A stretch of 64,000 bases of DNA from Paraburkholderia saeva (GTDB lineage Bacteria; Pseudomonadota; Gammaproteobacteria; Burkholderiales; Burkholderiaceae), in assembly GCF_907164555.1 (NCBI RefSeq), contig NZ_CAJQZC010000001.1:124001-188000 (forward strand), in the 5' to 3' direction. Made by a program: the position numbers and the translations under genes. Shown here piece after piece: positions 1-8,949 of this stretch (position 1 is the stretch's first letter; each line of letters begins with the position of its first letter). The notes beneath the pieces were generated by a model. The model was not told the origin of the DNA and made no database searches. It saw only the letters and a program-made list of their open reading frames with translations.

Positions 1-732
1 CTTCAGACGCTGTTCGACCACTTCACGCGAGAACGCTTCCCAGTCGAACTCCGGATACGCCGACAGGTGCGCATTGAAGTTGCCGACCGCGCCGTTCATC
101 TTGCCGAGCAGTTCGACCTTCGCGACGCGCTCGATCGCGCGTTCGAGACGCGCGGCGACATTGGCGATTTCCTTGCCGAGCGTCGTCGGGCTGGCCGGCT
201 GTCCGTGCGTGCGCGAGAGCATCGGCTGTTCCGCCTGAGCGTGCGCGAGCGTAACAAGGCGCTGGTGCACCGAGCGCAGTGCCGGCAGGATCACGTGCTC
301 ACGTGCGCCCGCGAGCATCAGCCCGTGCGACGTGTTGTTGATGTCTTCCGACGTGCACGCGAAGTGAATGAACTCGCTTGCGCGTTCCAGTTCCGCCTGG
401 CCCTTCACCGATTCCTTCAGCCAGTATTCGACCGCCTTCACGTCGTGGTTCGTCACGCGCTCGATTTCCTTGATGCGCGCGGCGTCGTGCGCGGTGAAGT
501 GCTCGACGAGCTGCAGCAGGAACTGCTCCGACGCTTCGGAGAAACGCGGCACTTCAGCGAAACCGGCGCGCGACAGCGCGATCAGCCAGTGAATTTCCAC
601 CGTCACGCGATTGCGCATGAACGCGGCTTCCGAGAGCCAGTCGCGCAGGGCTTCGGTTTTCGCGGCGTAGCGGCCGTCGAGCGGTGAGAGCGCGTTCAGC
701 GCGAAGAGGGTGTCGGGACGGGTATCGGACAT
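1..732 (-). CDS. purB: Adenylosuccinate lyase, C-terminal part cut by window edge
   Basis: Only the first 244 codons are visible; the gene runs off the left edge. The start is the ATG at 732-730. The N-terminus contains LSPLDGRYAAK and then FMRNRVTVEIHWL, which match the opening of the long bacterial PurB type (like the E. coli enzyme, about 456 residues). PurB removes fumarate from SAICAR and from adenylosuccinate, two cytosolic steps of purine synthesis. The next gene is divergent, so its promoter must lie in 733-913. Identification rests on the N-terminal half; the signature loop of the family is outside the window. Confidence 0.9.
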   Translation of the reverse strand, partial: MSDTRPDTLFALNALSPLDGRYAAKTEALRDWLSEAAFMRNRVTVEIHWLIALSRAGFAEVPRFSEASEQFLLQLVEHFTAHDAARIKEIERVTNHDVKAVEYWLKESVKGQAELERASEFIHFACTSEDINNTSHGLMLAGAREHVILPALRSVHQRLVTLAHAQAEQPMLSRTHGQPASPTTLGKEIANVAARLERAIERVAKVELLGKMNGAVGNFNAHLSAYPEFDWEAFSREVVEQRLK

Positions 733-913
733 GATGGAGGCGGGGACGGAAGGTGAGGAACAGAATCGGGGAGAACCCGGAATTTTACCACTGGCGGCCG
801 CGGGAGCCCGCTGCGTGCCCGCAGACCCGCATGAAGGAGCCGCCGAAGCAGCCGCAGCGGTGCGCCGCTAGAATGCTGACTTCTCCATATGCTGCACGGC
901 GACCAGGGTCCGC

Positions 914-1870
914 ATGGAACTGAAATGGCTCGAAGACTTCGTTTCGCTCGCGGAAACCCGCAGCTTCAGCCGTTCGGCTGAGTTGAGGCATGTGACGCAG
1001 CCCGCGTTCTCGCGCCGCATCCAGGCGCTCGAAGCGTGGCTTGGCACGGAACTGATCGACCGTTCGGTTTACCCGACGCGTCTCACATCCGCAGGCCAGG
1101 TGTTCTACGAGCAGGCGCTCGCGATGCTTTCGCAGTTTCACGAAGCCCGTACGCTGCTGCGCGGCCACACCGCAACGCCCGCCGCGACGATCGAATTCGC
1201 GGTGCCGCACACGCTGTCGCTGACGTATTTTCCGCGCTGGCTGCAGCGTATCGAGGCGCAACTCGGTCCGATCCATACGCGCTTGCGCGCGCTCAATGTG
1301 CATGACGCCGTGCTTTCGCTCGTCGAAGGGGGCTGCGATCTCGTGATGGGCTATCACCATCCGAGCCATCCGGTCGCGCTCGATCCTGCGCGCTACGACA
1401 TGCTGACGTTAGGCGTCGAGTCGATCAGCCCGTTCTCGGCGCCGCTGCGCGCGGGCCGGCCGCGTCACACGCTGCCTGGCACGCCGGAGGCCCCCGCGCC
1501 GTATCTGTCGTACACGCCGAACGCCTATCTTGGCCGCATGACGGAGGTGATCGTCGCCAATGCGCCGACGCGCCTGCATCTCGATCGCGTGTACGAAACC
1601 GACATGGCCGAAGGGCTGAAGGCGATGACGCTCGCCGGCCACGGCCTCGCGTTCCTGCCGCACAGCGCCGTCGAGGACGCAGTGGCCGACGGCAGCCTGA
1701 TTCGCCTCGATCGCGCGTCGCGCGGGGTCGCGGAAGGCCAGTTCACGCTGACGATGGAAATTCGCCTCTATCGTGACAAGCTCGCGGCACAGGGCGACGA
1801 CCCCCGGCAGGTGCTGGTGCGCCAGCTTTGGGATGTGGTGACGGCAGAACTCGCGCAGGACGCCGCATGA
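914..1870 (+). CDS. LysR-type regulator, HypT (YjiE)-like
   Basis: A 318-residue LysR-type regulator. Residues about 1-60 form the winged helix (LEDFVSLAETRSFSRSAEL, then TQPAFSRRIQALE), and the rest is the effector-binding domain. Its TQPAFSRRIQALE helix and the later YLSYTPNAYLGRM segment resemble E. coli HypT, the hypochlorite-responsive regulator, more than typical metabolic LysR proteins. It lies 177 bp upstream of gdhA on the same strand, and a perfect dyad sits between them, so control of gdhA is plausible. Whether it senses an oxidant or a glutamate-related signal cannot be told from sequence. The LysR family is certain; the HypT subgroup is from memory. Confidence 0.85.
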   Translation: MELKWLEDFVSLAETRSFSRSAELRHVTQPAFSRRIQALEAWLGTELIDRSVYPTRLTSAGQVFYEQALAMLSQFHEARTLLRGHTATPAATIEFAVPHTLSLTYFPRWLQRIEAQLGPIHTRLRALNVHDAVLSLVEGGCDLVMGYHHPSHPVALDPARYDMLTLGVESISPFSAPLRAGRPRHTLPGTPEAPAPYLSYTPNAYLGRMTEVIVANAPTRLHLDRVYETDMAEGLKAMTLAGHGLAFLPHSAVEDAVADGSLIRLDRASRGVAEGQFTLTMEIRLYRDKLAAQGDDPRQVLVRQLWDVVTAELAQDAA

Positions 1871-1949
1871 CGTTTGCGTGACACGATCCTGAGCACGATT
1901 GAACGATCGATACCCACAGCAAATGCGACAGTCTTTTTCGAATAATTGA

Positions 1950-1972
1950 CGTTATGCAAGAAAAACATAACG
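1950..1972. promoter_or_regulatory. Perfect dyad operator candidate upstream of gdhA
   Basis: CGTTATG at 1950-1956 and CATAACG at 1966-1972 form a perfect 7-bp inverted repeat with a 9-nt spacer. It contains the T-N11-A pattern typical of LysR-type sites (T1955, A1967). It lies 76 bp before the gdhA start codon and 80 bp after the end of the LysR gene, which makes that regulator the first candidate to bind it. Confidence 0.5.
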
Positions 1973-2047
1973 CAATGATCAAACGGCATTGGATTTCGTG
2001 AAGCCCTTTTTCGACAATGCACTCATTTGATCGACGCCGGAGCGTTC

Positions 2048-3352
2048 ATGTCATCCCAAGTGCAGTCCGCATCAACCTCGCAGTCCATCCCGTCCTACCT
2101 TCACAGCGACGACCTCGGCCCCTGGGGCAACTATCTTCGTCAGGTCGACCGCGTCGCGCCTTACCTCGGTTCCCTGTCGCGCTGGCTCGAAACGCTGAAG
2201 CGCCCGAAGCGCATTCTGATCGTCGATGTGCCTATCGAACTCGATAACGGCACGGTCGCGCACTTCGAAGGCTATCGCGTACAGCACAACGTGTCGCGCG
2301 GTCCGGGCAAGGGCGGCGTGCGTTATCACCAGGACGTGACGCTTTCGGAAGTGATGGCGCTCTCAGCGTGGATGTCGGTCAAGAACGCGGCCGTCAACGT
2401 GCCGTACGGCGGCGCGAAGGGCGGTATCCGCGTCGATCCGCGCACGCTGTCGCGTGGTGAGCTGGAGCGCATGACGCGCCGCTACACAAGCGAAATCGGC
2501 ATCATCATCGGACCGAATACCGACATTCCCGCGCCGGACGTGAACACGAACGAGCAGATCATGGCGTGGATGATGGACACGTATTCGATGAACCAGGGGC
2601 AAACGGCGACGGGCGTCGTGACCGGCAAGCCGATCACGCTCGGCGGCTCGCTCGGCCGTCGAGAGGCCACGGGCCGCGGCGTCTTTGTCGTCGGTTGCGA
2701 GGCCGCCCGCCGTATCGGCTTCGATATCGAAGGCGCGCGTATCGCGGTGCAGGGCTTCGGCAACGTCGGCGGCATTGCCGCGCGTCTTTTCCAGGAAGCC
2801 GGCGCGAAGGTCGTCGCCGTGCAGGATCACACCAGCACGCTGTACAAATCCACCGGTATCGACGCCGGCGCATTGCTGGAACACGTGGCGAAGACGGGCG
2901 GCGTGGGCGGTTTCCCGGAAGCCGACACCATTGCGAACGAGGACTTCTGGACGGTCGAATCGGACATCCTGATCCCGGCCGCGCTGGAAAACCAGATCAC
3001 CGAAAAGAACGCCGGCAAAATCCGCACGAAGATCATCGTGGAAGGCGCGAACGGCCCGACCACCACGGCTGCGGACGACATCCTGCACGACAGGGGCATC
3101 CTCGTGATTCCGGACGTCGTAGCCAACGCGGGCGGCGTGACGGTGTCATACTTCGAATGGGTACAGGATTTCTCGAGCTTCTTCTGGACGGAAGACGAGA
3201 TCAACCAGCGCCTCGAACGCGTAATGCGCGAAGCTTTTGCAGCGGTCTGGCAGGTGTCGAGCGAACAGAGTGTGTCGGTGCGTACGGCTGCCTTTATCGT
3301 TGCCTGTAAGCGCATCCTTCAGGCGCGTGAAATGCGCGGCCTGTACCCCTGA
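2048..3352 (+). CDS. gdhA: Glu/Leu/Phe/Val-family glutamate dehydrogenase
   Basis: A 434-residue hexameric-type glutamate dehydrogenase. It interconverts glutamate with 2-oxoglutarate plus ammonia. The active-site region [11 protein letters not shown] with the catalytic lysine is at about residues 119-129, and the Rossmann motif GFGNVGG at about 237-243. The strand after it ends AVQDH; an acidic residue there often goes with NAD preference, but cofactor use is not proven. The ATG at 2048 is chosen over a TTG seven codons upstream because it has a better-placed purine-rich stretch and gives the normal family length. The glutamate/aspartate importer follows downstream, which fits a role in glutamate use. 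Confidence 0.93.
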   Translation: MSSQVQSASTSQSIPSYLHSDDLGPWGNYLRQVDRVAPYLGSLSRWLETLKRPKRILIVDVPIELDNGTVAHFEGYRVQHNVSRGPGKGGVRYHQDVTLSEVMALSAWMSVKNAAVNVPYGGAKGGIRVDPRTLSRGELERMTRRYTSEIGIIIGPNTDIPAPDVNTNEQIMAWMMDTYSMNQGQTATGVVTGKPITLGGSLGRREATGRGVFVVGCEAARRIGFDIEGARIAVQGFGNVGGIAARLFQEAGAKVVAVQDHTSTLYKSTGIDAGALLEHVAKTGGVGGFPEADTIANEDFWTVESDILIPAALENQITEKNAGKIRTKIIVEGANGPTTTAADDILHDRGILVIPDVVANAGGVTVSYFEWVQDFSSFFWTEDEINQRLERVMREAFAAVWQVSSEQSVSVRTAAFIVACKRILQAREMRGLYP

Positions 3353-3398
3353 TGAGTGTGGGTTAAAGCGCGGCTTGCGCCGCGCGTCCGCCAGGGAA

Positions 3399-3425
3399 CG
3401 GGCGGCATCGATTCGATGCTGCCCG
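3399..3425 (+). terminator. Hairpin after gdhA, possible terminator
   Basis: Starting at 3399, CGGGCGGCATCGA pairs with TCGATGCTGCCCG (13 bp with one G-T mismatch and a tight loop). It is followed only by a short pyrimidine run (CTTTC), so it is a weak intrinsic terminator at best. A smaller GC hairpin lies just before it, at about 3366-3385. Confidence 0.4.
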
Positions 3426-3483
3426 CTTTCGCATCTGTGCGGTGTGGACGGTTGTCGGGTTGATGCACCGCGCAAGCCGGAAC

Positions 3484-3527
3484 ATGGTTAACAACCATTA
3501 CTTTCAGAATAATTACTTTGCTAAACT
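3484..3527 (+). promoter_or_regulatory. Putative gltI promoter with upstream dyad
   Basis: A small palindrome, ATGGTT-AAC-AACCAT (3484-3498), abuts a possible -35 box TTACTT (3498-3503). An 18-bp spacer leads to a -10-like TAAACT (3522-3527). The boxes are far from consensus, so this would be a weak or activated promoter. The AT-rich character stands out from the surroundings. Confidence 0.35.
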
Positions 3528-3556
3528 GGCGCCGGTACTTGAAAGGAGATCACAAA

Positions 3557-4450
3557 ATGAAGTTTAAAAACGCTGCGCTGCTTCTCGCCACTCTGGGTCT
3601 GTTCACCGTTGGCGCGCATGCGCAGGACGCTGGCACACTAAAGAAAATCAAGGATACGGGCGTGATTTCGCTGGGTCATCGCGAATCGTCGATTCCGTTT
3701 TCCTACTACGATGACAAGCAGAATGTCGTCGGTTACTCGCAGGAATTCGCCCTGAAGGTCGTGGACGCGGTCAAGCAGAAGCTGAACATGCCGGACCTGA
3801 AGGTCAAGCTCACGCCGGTTACGTCGCAAAACCGAATTCCGCTCGTGCAGAACGGCACGATCGACCTGGAATGCGGCTCGACTACAAACAACGCTGAGCG
3901 CCAGCAGCAGGTCGCCTTCTCGAACACGATTTTCGTGATCGGCACGCGCCTGATGACGAAGAAAGATTCGGGCATCAAGGACTGGGCTGACCTGAAGGGC
4001 AAGACGGTCGTCACGACGGCCGGCACGACGTCCGAGCGCCTGCTTCGCAAGATGAACCAGGACAAGAGCATGGGCATGAACATCATCAGCGCGAAGGATC
4101 ACGGCGAGTCGTTCCTGACACTGTCGACCGGCCGCGCTGTCGCATTCATGATGGACGACGCGCTGCTCGCAGGCGAGCGCGCGAAGTCGAACACGCCGAA
4201 CGATTTCGTGATCGTTGCTGCACCGCAATCGCACGAAGCGTACGGCTGCATGCTGCGCAAGAACGATCCGGAGTTCAAGAAGGTCGTCGACGACGCGATC
4301 GCGAAGGTCGAAACCTCGGGCGACGCCGACAAGATCTACAAGAAGTGGTTTGAATCGCCGATCCCGCCGAAGGGCCTGAACCTGGCCTTTCCGGAAAGCG
4401 ACGACATCAAGGCGCTCTTCAAGAGCCCGAACGACAAGGCAATCGACTAA
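3557..4450 (+). CDS. gltI: Glutamate/aspartate ABC transporter substrate-binding protein
   Basis: A 297-residue periplasmic binding protein (amino-acid family 3). A signal peptide occupies about residues 1-22, ending GAHA before QDAG. The mature protein begins with TLKKIKDTGVISLGHRESS and the family segment PFSYYDDKQNVVGYSQEF, close to E. coli GltI (302 residues). The start is the ATG at 3557, preceded by a strong AGGAG. An ATG-independent frame extends 13 codons upstream but lacks a ribosome site. It is the first gene of gltI-J-K-L and is separated from gltJ by a terminator-like hairpin, which would make this the most abundant product of the operon. Confidence 0.93.
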   Translation: MKFKNAALLLATLGLFTVGAHAQDAGTLKKIKDTGVISLGHRESSIPFSYYDDKQNVVGYSQEFALKVVDAVKQKLNMPDLKVKLTPVTSQNRIPLVQNGTIDLECGSTTNNAERQQQVAFSNTIFVIGTRLMTKKDSGIKDWADLKGKTVVTTAGTTSERLLRKMNQDKSMGMNIISAKDHGESFLTLSTGRAVAFMMDDALLAGERAKSNTPNDFVIVAAPQSHEAYGCMLRKNDPEFKKVVDDAIAKVETSGDADKIYKKWFESPIPPKGLNLAFPESDDIKALFKSPNDKAID

Positions 4451-4474
4451 CCGTCGCAGGTTTCTGCGTCTGAC

Positions 4475-4512
4475 GAAACGGAAGGGGCCACGCGCTTCTT
4501 CCGTTTCTTTTT
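4475..4512 (+). terminator. Intra-operon terminator between gltI and gltJ
   Basis: GAAACGGAAG (4475-4484) pairs with CTTCCGTTTC (4498-4507), a 10-bp stem followed by TTTTT. It lies in the 77-bp gap between gltI and gltJ. This is the usual place for partial termination that lowers permease and ATPase synthesis relative to the binding protein. Confidence 0.7.
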
Positions 4513-4527
4513 GCTGGAGTCTTCCTC

Positions 4528-5268
4528 ATGTCTTATCACTGGAACTGGGGCATTCTGCTAAGTCCGGTATCGACGGGCGAGCCGACCACCTATCTGGGCT
4601 GGCTGCTGTCCGGCTTCTGGGTGACGATCACGGTGTCGCTGTCGGCGTGGGTCATTGCGCTGATCGTCGGATCGTTCTTCGGTGTGCTGCGTACGGTGCC
4701 GAACAGACTGCTCGCCGGTATCGGCACAGTGTATGTCGCGATTTTTCGGAACATTCCGCTGATCGTCCAGTTTTTCATCTGGTATCTCGTGATACCCGAG
4801 CTGCTGCCGGTCTCGATCGGCACGTGGTACAAGCAGCTGCCGCCGGGTGCGCAGTTCTTCTCGTCGTCCATTTTGTGTCTCGGGTTGTTCACCGCCGCAC
4901 GCGTGTGCGAGCAGGTACGCTCGGGCATCAACGCGCTGCCGCGCGGCCAGCGCGCAGCGGGTCTCGCGATGGGCTTCACGCAATGGCAGACATACCGCTA
5001 CGTGCTGCTGCCGGTCGCATACCGGATCATCGTGCCGCCGATCACGTCGGAGTTCCTGAACATCTTCAAGAACTCGGCAGTGGCGTCCACGATCGGGCTG
5101 CTCGATCTGTCGGCGCAGGCGCGACAGCTCGTCGATTACACGGCACAGACGTATGAGTCGTTCATCGCGGTCACGCTCGCGTACGTGCTGATCAACCTGG
5201 TTGTCATGCAGCTGATGCGCGTAATCGAGCGCAGAACGCGGCTACCTGGCTACATCGGAGGCAAGTGA
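4528..5268 (+). CDS. gltJ: Glutamate/aspartate ABC transporter permease GltJ
   Basis: A 246-residue inner-membrane permease of the polar amino-acid (HisMQ-like) type. Hydrophobic segments begin at [20 protein letters not shown]. The coupling region with the EAA-like loop ([21 protein letters not shown]) is at about residues 139-160. It forms a heterodimer channel with GltK, fed by GltI and powered by GltL. The ATG at 4528 is preceded by a GGAG site. Its stop overlaps the gltK start (TGATG), indicating translational coupling. Confidence 0.93.
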   Translation: MSYHWNWGILLSPVSTGEPTTYLGWLLSGFWVTITVSLSAWVIALIVGSFFGVLRTVPNRLLAGIGTVYVAIFRNIPLIVQFFIWYLVIPELLPVSIGTWYKQLPPGAQFFSSSILCLGLFTAARVCEQVRSGINALPRGQRAAGLAMGFTQWQTYRYVLLPVAYRIIVPPITSEFLNIFKNSAVASTIGLLDLSAQARQLVDYTAQTYESFIAVTLAYVLINLVVMQLMRVIERRTRLPGYIGGK

Positions 5269-5945
5269 TGCATCATTTCGACTGGAGTGGTATTCCGGGC
5301 GCACTGCCTACGTTGTGGACCGGCGCCATCGTCACGTTCAAGATCACGCTGATCGCGATCGTCATCGGCATTGTGTGGGGCACCGTGCTCGCCATGATGC
5401 GGCTTTCGTCGTTCAAGCCGTTCGAGTGGTTCGCGAAAGGTTACGTCACCGTTTTCCGTTCGATTCCGCTCGTGATGGTGCTGCTGTGGTTCTTCCTGAT
5501 CGTGCCGCAGTTGCTGCAGAACGTGCTTGGCCTTTCGGCCGATATCGACATCCGTCTTGCATCGGCGATGGTCGCGTTTTCGCTTTTTGAAGCGGCGTAC
5601 TATTCAGAGATCATACGCGCCGGCATTCAGGCGGTGGCGCGTGGCCAGATCAACGCGGCGTTCGCGCTCGGTATGACGTACGGCACGGCGATGCGGCTCA
5701 TCGTGCTGCCGCAGGCGTTCCGCGCGATGGTGCCGCTGCTGCTGACGCAGGCCATCGTGCTGTTCCAGGATACGTCGCTCGTGTACGTGATCAGTCTCGC
5801 GGATTTCTTCCGCACGGCAACGAATATTGGCGATCGCGACGGCACCAACGTCGAGATGGTACTGTTCGCCGGCGCATGCTATTTCGTGATTTGCGTGCTC
5901 GCGTCGAGCCTTGTCAAAGGTCTTCAGAAAAAGGTCGCAAGATGA
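5268..5945 (+). CDS. gltK: Glutamate/aspartate ABC transporter permease GltK
   Basis: A 225-residue permease of the same family as GltJ, with several membrane segments and the EAA-type loop [20 protein letters not shown] at about residues 126-145. The ATG at 5268 overlaps the gltJ stop; a GTG one codon upstream is an alternative. Its own stop overlaps the gltL start (ATGA). The two permeases are the usual pair for the glutamate/aspartate importer. Confidence 0.92.
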   Translation: MHHFDWSGIPGALPTLWTGAIVTFKITLIAIVIGIVWGTVLAMMRLSSFKPFEWFAKGYVTVFRSIPLVMVLLWFFLIVPQLLQNVLGLSADIDIRLASAMVAFSLFEAAYYSEIIRAGIQAVARGQINAAFALGMTYGTAMRLIVLPQAFRAMVPLLLTQAIVLFQDTSLVYVISLADFFRTATNIGDRDGTNVEMVLFAGACYFVICVLASSLVKGLQKKVAR

Positions 5946-6667
5946 TCTCTATCAAGAATGTTTCGAAGTGGTACGGCCAGTTCCAGGTGCTGACCGACTG
6001 CACGACGGAAGTGAAAAAGGGCGAAGTGGTGGTCGTGTGCGGCCCGTCGGGTTCGGGCAAGTCGACGCTCATCAAAACCGTGAACGGCCTCGAGCCGTTC
6101 CAGAAAGGTGAGATCGTCATCAACGGCCAGTCACTTGGCGACAAGAAGACGAACCTGTCGAAGCTGCGCGCAAAAGTCGGCATGGTGTTCCAGCACTTCG
6201 AACTGTTCCCGCATCTGTCGATCACCGAGAATCTGACGCTGGCGCAGATCAAGGTGCTCGGCCGTTCGAAAGATGAAGCGAACGCGAAGGGCCTGAAGCT
6301 GCTGGATCGCGTGGGCCTGCGTGCGCATGCCGACAAATATCCGGGGCAACTGTCTGGCGGTCAGCAGCAACGGGTGGCGATTGCCCGTGCGCTTTCGATG
6401 GATCCGATCGCGATGCTGTTCGACGAACCCACTTCCGCGCTCGATCCGGAAATGATCAACGAAGTGCTCGACGTGATGGTCGAGCTCGCGCAGGAAGGCA
6501 TGACGATGATGTGCGTGACGCACGAAATGGGCTTTGCGAAGAAGGTCGCGCACCGCGTGATCTTCATGGATCGCGGCCTGATCGTCGAAGACGATCGCAA
6601 GGAAGAGTTCTTCGCGAATCCGAAGTCGGATCGCGCGAAAGATTTTCTGGCGAAGATCCTGCACTGA
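5942..6667 (+). CDS. gltL: Glutamate/aspartate ABC transporter ATPase
   Basis: A 241-residue ABC ATPase. Walker A is GPSGSGKST (about 37-45), the signature is LSGGQQQR (about 137-144), Walker B is AMLFDEP, and the switch histidine is in VTHEMGF. The length and motifs match the GlnQ/GltL group. It is the last gene of gltIJKL, overlaps gltK by 4 bp, and is followed by a strong intrinsic terminator. Confidence 0.94.
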   Translation: MISIKNVSKWYGQFQVLTDCTTEVKKGEVVVVCGPSGSGKSTLIKTVNGLEPFQKGEIVINGQSLGDKKTNLSKLRAKVGMVFQHFELFPHLSITENLTLAQIKVLGRSKDEANAKGLKLLDRVGLRAHADKYPGQLSGGQQQRVAIARALSMDPIAMLFDEPTSALDPEMINEVLDVMVELAQEGMTMMCVTHEMGFAKKVAHRVIFMDRGLIVEDDRKEEFFANPKSDRAKDFLAKILH

Positions 6668-6694
6668 GTGTCCGGCGCCGGTTGTTCCAGGTGC

Positions 6695-6728
6695 AAAAAA
6701 AGCCGCTTCGAAAGAAGCGGCTTTTTTA
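6695..6728. terminator. Bidirectional terminator between gltL and the convergent amidotransferase gene
   Basis: An A-run and GCCGCTTC pair with GAAGCGGC and a T-run around a short loop. The A and T tracts on both sides make it work for both convergent genes. Confidence 0.85.
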
Positions 6729-6770
6729 TTGATCGCGGGCGTTGCTAAGCGCGATGGAGTCGCGCGCGAC

Positions 6771-7688
6771 TCAGGATTCGAACGCGGCGGCGTCGTCGGA
6801 TTCGAGATCGAGCGTTTCGGCTGTCTGCTCGTGGGCGACCGGCATCGGCACCGAAGCCGATGGGTCGCTCGCGGGATTGCGCAGCTTTTCGAGCACGACG
6901 GGCGGCACCGGCACGTTCGTGCGCGCGACCACTTCGCCATGCTGGAACATCAGCAGATCGCCGGGTTCGAACGCGGTCCACACTTCGTTGTCGGTGAGCG
7001 GTTGCGTTGCGATCACCGCGACGCGATCTTCCGGCGTCGTGTACTTGGCGAAGTCGATCGATACGTCGGCGTCGACCAGATGCGCCGTCGAAAACGGCCA
7101 GCGTCGCACGAGGTAGTAGAGACGCGTCGAGCAGTGTGCGAAGAGCGCCTGTCCGTTCGACATCAGGAAGTTGAACACGCCGGCCTGCGTGATCTCGCGC
7201 GTCAGTTTTTCGAGTGCCGCGAACAGTTCGTCGAGCCCTGGCTGCGAGCCGGGAAATTCCTTGCGCAGACCTTGCAGCAGCGCGCAGAACGCGAGTTCGC
7301 TGTCGGTGGTGCCAACCGGCTGATAGACGCCGGTCAGGAACGGGTTGTAGTCCTGCAGATCGCCGTTGTGCGCGAAGATCCAGTGCCGTCCCCACAGTTC
7401 ACGCATGAACGGGTGGCAGTTTTCGAGCTGGATATGACCTTGCGTTGCCTTGCGGATGTGCGCGATCGTGTTCTTCGACTTGATCGGATAGCGCTTGACC
7501 ATCTCGGCAATCGGCGACGTGGCCGACGACTGGTGATCGATGAAGAGCCGGCACGCCTTGTCTTCGAAGAAGGCGATGCCCCAGCCGTCCGCATGGTGAT
7601 CGGTGACGCCGCCGCGCGCTGCAAAGCCGGTGAACGAAAACGTGACGTCCGTCGGCGCGGCGCAGTTCATTCCGAGTAATTGGCACAT
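6771..7688 (-). CDS. Class II glutamine amidotransferase, YafJ-like
   Basis: A 305-residue protein with an N-terminal nucleophile amidotransferase fold. Cys2 follows the initiator Met (MCQLLGMNC). The motifs DHHADGWGIAFF and AHIRKATQG and the segment RHWIFAHNGDL are typical of the YafJ/Gat-like group. The glutaminase half is visible, but no acceptor domain is, so the substrate is unknown. It is divergent from pyrC (168 bp between the starts) and convergent with gltL. Confidence 0.85.
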   Translation of the reverse strand: MCQLLGMNCAAPTDVTFSFTGFAARGGVTDHHADGWGIAFFEDKACRLFIDHQSSATSPIAEMVKRYPIKSKNTIAHIRKATQGHIQLENCHPFMRELWGRHWIFAHNGDLQDYNPFLTGVYQPVGTTDSELAFCALLQGLRKEFPGSQPGLDELFAALEKLTREITQAGVFNFLMSNGQALFAHCSTRLYYLVRRWPFSTAHLVDADVSIDFAKYTTPEDRVAVIATQPLTDNEVWTAFEPGDLLMFQHGEVVARTNVPVPPVVLEKLRNPASDPSASVPMPVAHEQTAETLDLESDDAAAFES

Positions 7689-7856
7689 GTTGCGAAAGCC
7701 GCGGGTGAACGGGGTGAGCCGTTACAATGATGACTTTCCAAGCATATCACCGAGCCAGAAGCGGCAAATAGTGAAATTGACGGGTGTTCAGGCCGCAATG
7801 TTGCGGTTTGCCGACGTCGATTGCACTGTTTCGCGACGCTCGTCACCTCTTTCGCC

Positions 7857-8918
7857 ATGACAGCCTCCAACGTTACCCCCGCTTCCCTGACGATCGCCCG
7901 CCCGGACGACTGGCACCTTCACGTGCGCGACGGCGCGATGCTCGCAGCCGTGCTGCCGCACACCGCGCGCCAGTTCGGCCGCGCGATCATCATGCCGAAC
8001 CTGAAGCCGCCGGTCACGACCACCGCGCAGGCTGCAGCGTATCGCGAGCGCATCGTGGCCGCGATTCCCGCAGGCGTGACGTTCGAACCGCTGATGACGC
8101 TGTATCTCACCGACAACACGCCGCCCGACGAAATCCGCCGCGCGCGCGAAAGTGGTTTCGTGCATGGCGTAAAGCTCTATCCGGCGGGCGCAACGACGAA
8201 CTCGGACGCGGGCGTCACCGACATCATGAAGTGCGCGAAAACGCTCGAAGTCATGCAGGAAACGGGCATGCCGCTGCTGGTGCACGGCGAGGTGACGGAT
8301 GCGTCGATCGATCTGTTCGATCGCGAGAAGGTGTTCATCGATCGCGTGATGACGCCGCTGCGTCGCGCGTTTCCGGCGCTGAAGGTGGTGTTCGAGCACA
8401 TCACGACGAAAGACGCCGTCGACTACATCCGCGATGCCGGCGCCGCACCCGACCTGCTCGGCGCGACAATCACGGCGCACCATCTGCTGTACAACCGCAA
8501 CGCGATCTTTCAGGGCGGTATCCGTCCGCATTACTACTGCCTGCCGGTGTTAAAGCGCGAGACGCATCGCGTCGCGCTCGTCGAGGCCGCGACTTCGGGC
8601 AATCCGCGCTTCTTCCTCGGCACGGATAGCGCGCCGCATCCGAAGGGGCTGAAGGAACATGCGTGCGGTTGTGCGGGCTGCTACACGGCGCTTCACGCGC
8701 TGGAGCTGTATACCGAGGCGTTCGATAACGCCGGCGCGCTCGATCGCCTCGAAGATTTCGCGAGCTTCTTTGGCGCGGACTTTTACGGTCTGCCGCGAAG
8801 CGCCGAAACGGTGACGCTAAAGCGCGAGCAGTGGACGCTGCCGGCTGAAGTCGTCGCGGGCGATACACCGGTCGTGCCGCTGCGTGGCGGCGAATCGATC
8901 GGCTGGCGTCTCGCCTGA
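7857..8918 (+). CDS. pyrC: Dihydroorotase
   Basis: A 353-residue class II dihydroorotase, which closes carbamoyl-aspartate to dihydroorotate in pyrimidine synthesis. The first metal-binding motif [10 protein letters not shown] is at about residues 17-26. The carbamylated lysine lies in GVKLYPAG, further ligands in LLVHGEV and FEHITT, and the late aspartate in LGTDSAPH. The ATG at 7857 gives the family length; a frame extension of 12 codons upstream is not needed. Confidence 0.95.
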   Translation: MTASNVTPASLTIARPDDWHLHVRDGAMLAAVLPHTARQFGRAIIMPNLKPPVTTTAQAAAYRERIVAAIPAGVTFEPLMTLYLTDNTPPDEIRRARESGFVHGVKLYPAGATTNSDAGVTDIMKCAKTLEVMQETGMPLLVHGEVTDASIDLFDREKVFIDRVMTPLRRAFPALKVVFEHITTKDAVDYIRDAGAAPDLLGATITAHHLLYNRNAIFQGGIRPHYYCLPVLKRETHRVALVEAATSGNPRFFLGTDSAPHPKGLKEHACGCAGCYTALHALELYTEAFDNAGALDRLEDFASFFGADFYGLPRSAETVTLKREQWTLPAEVVAGDTPVVPLRGGESIGWRLA

Positions 8919-8949
8919 GCGTCGCGCTGGCGGTGCGGGAGCAGGGCGG

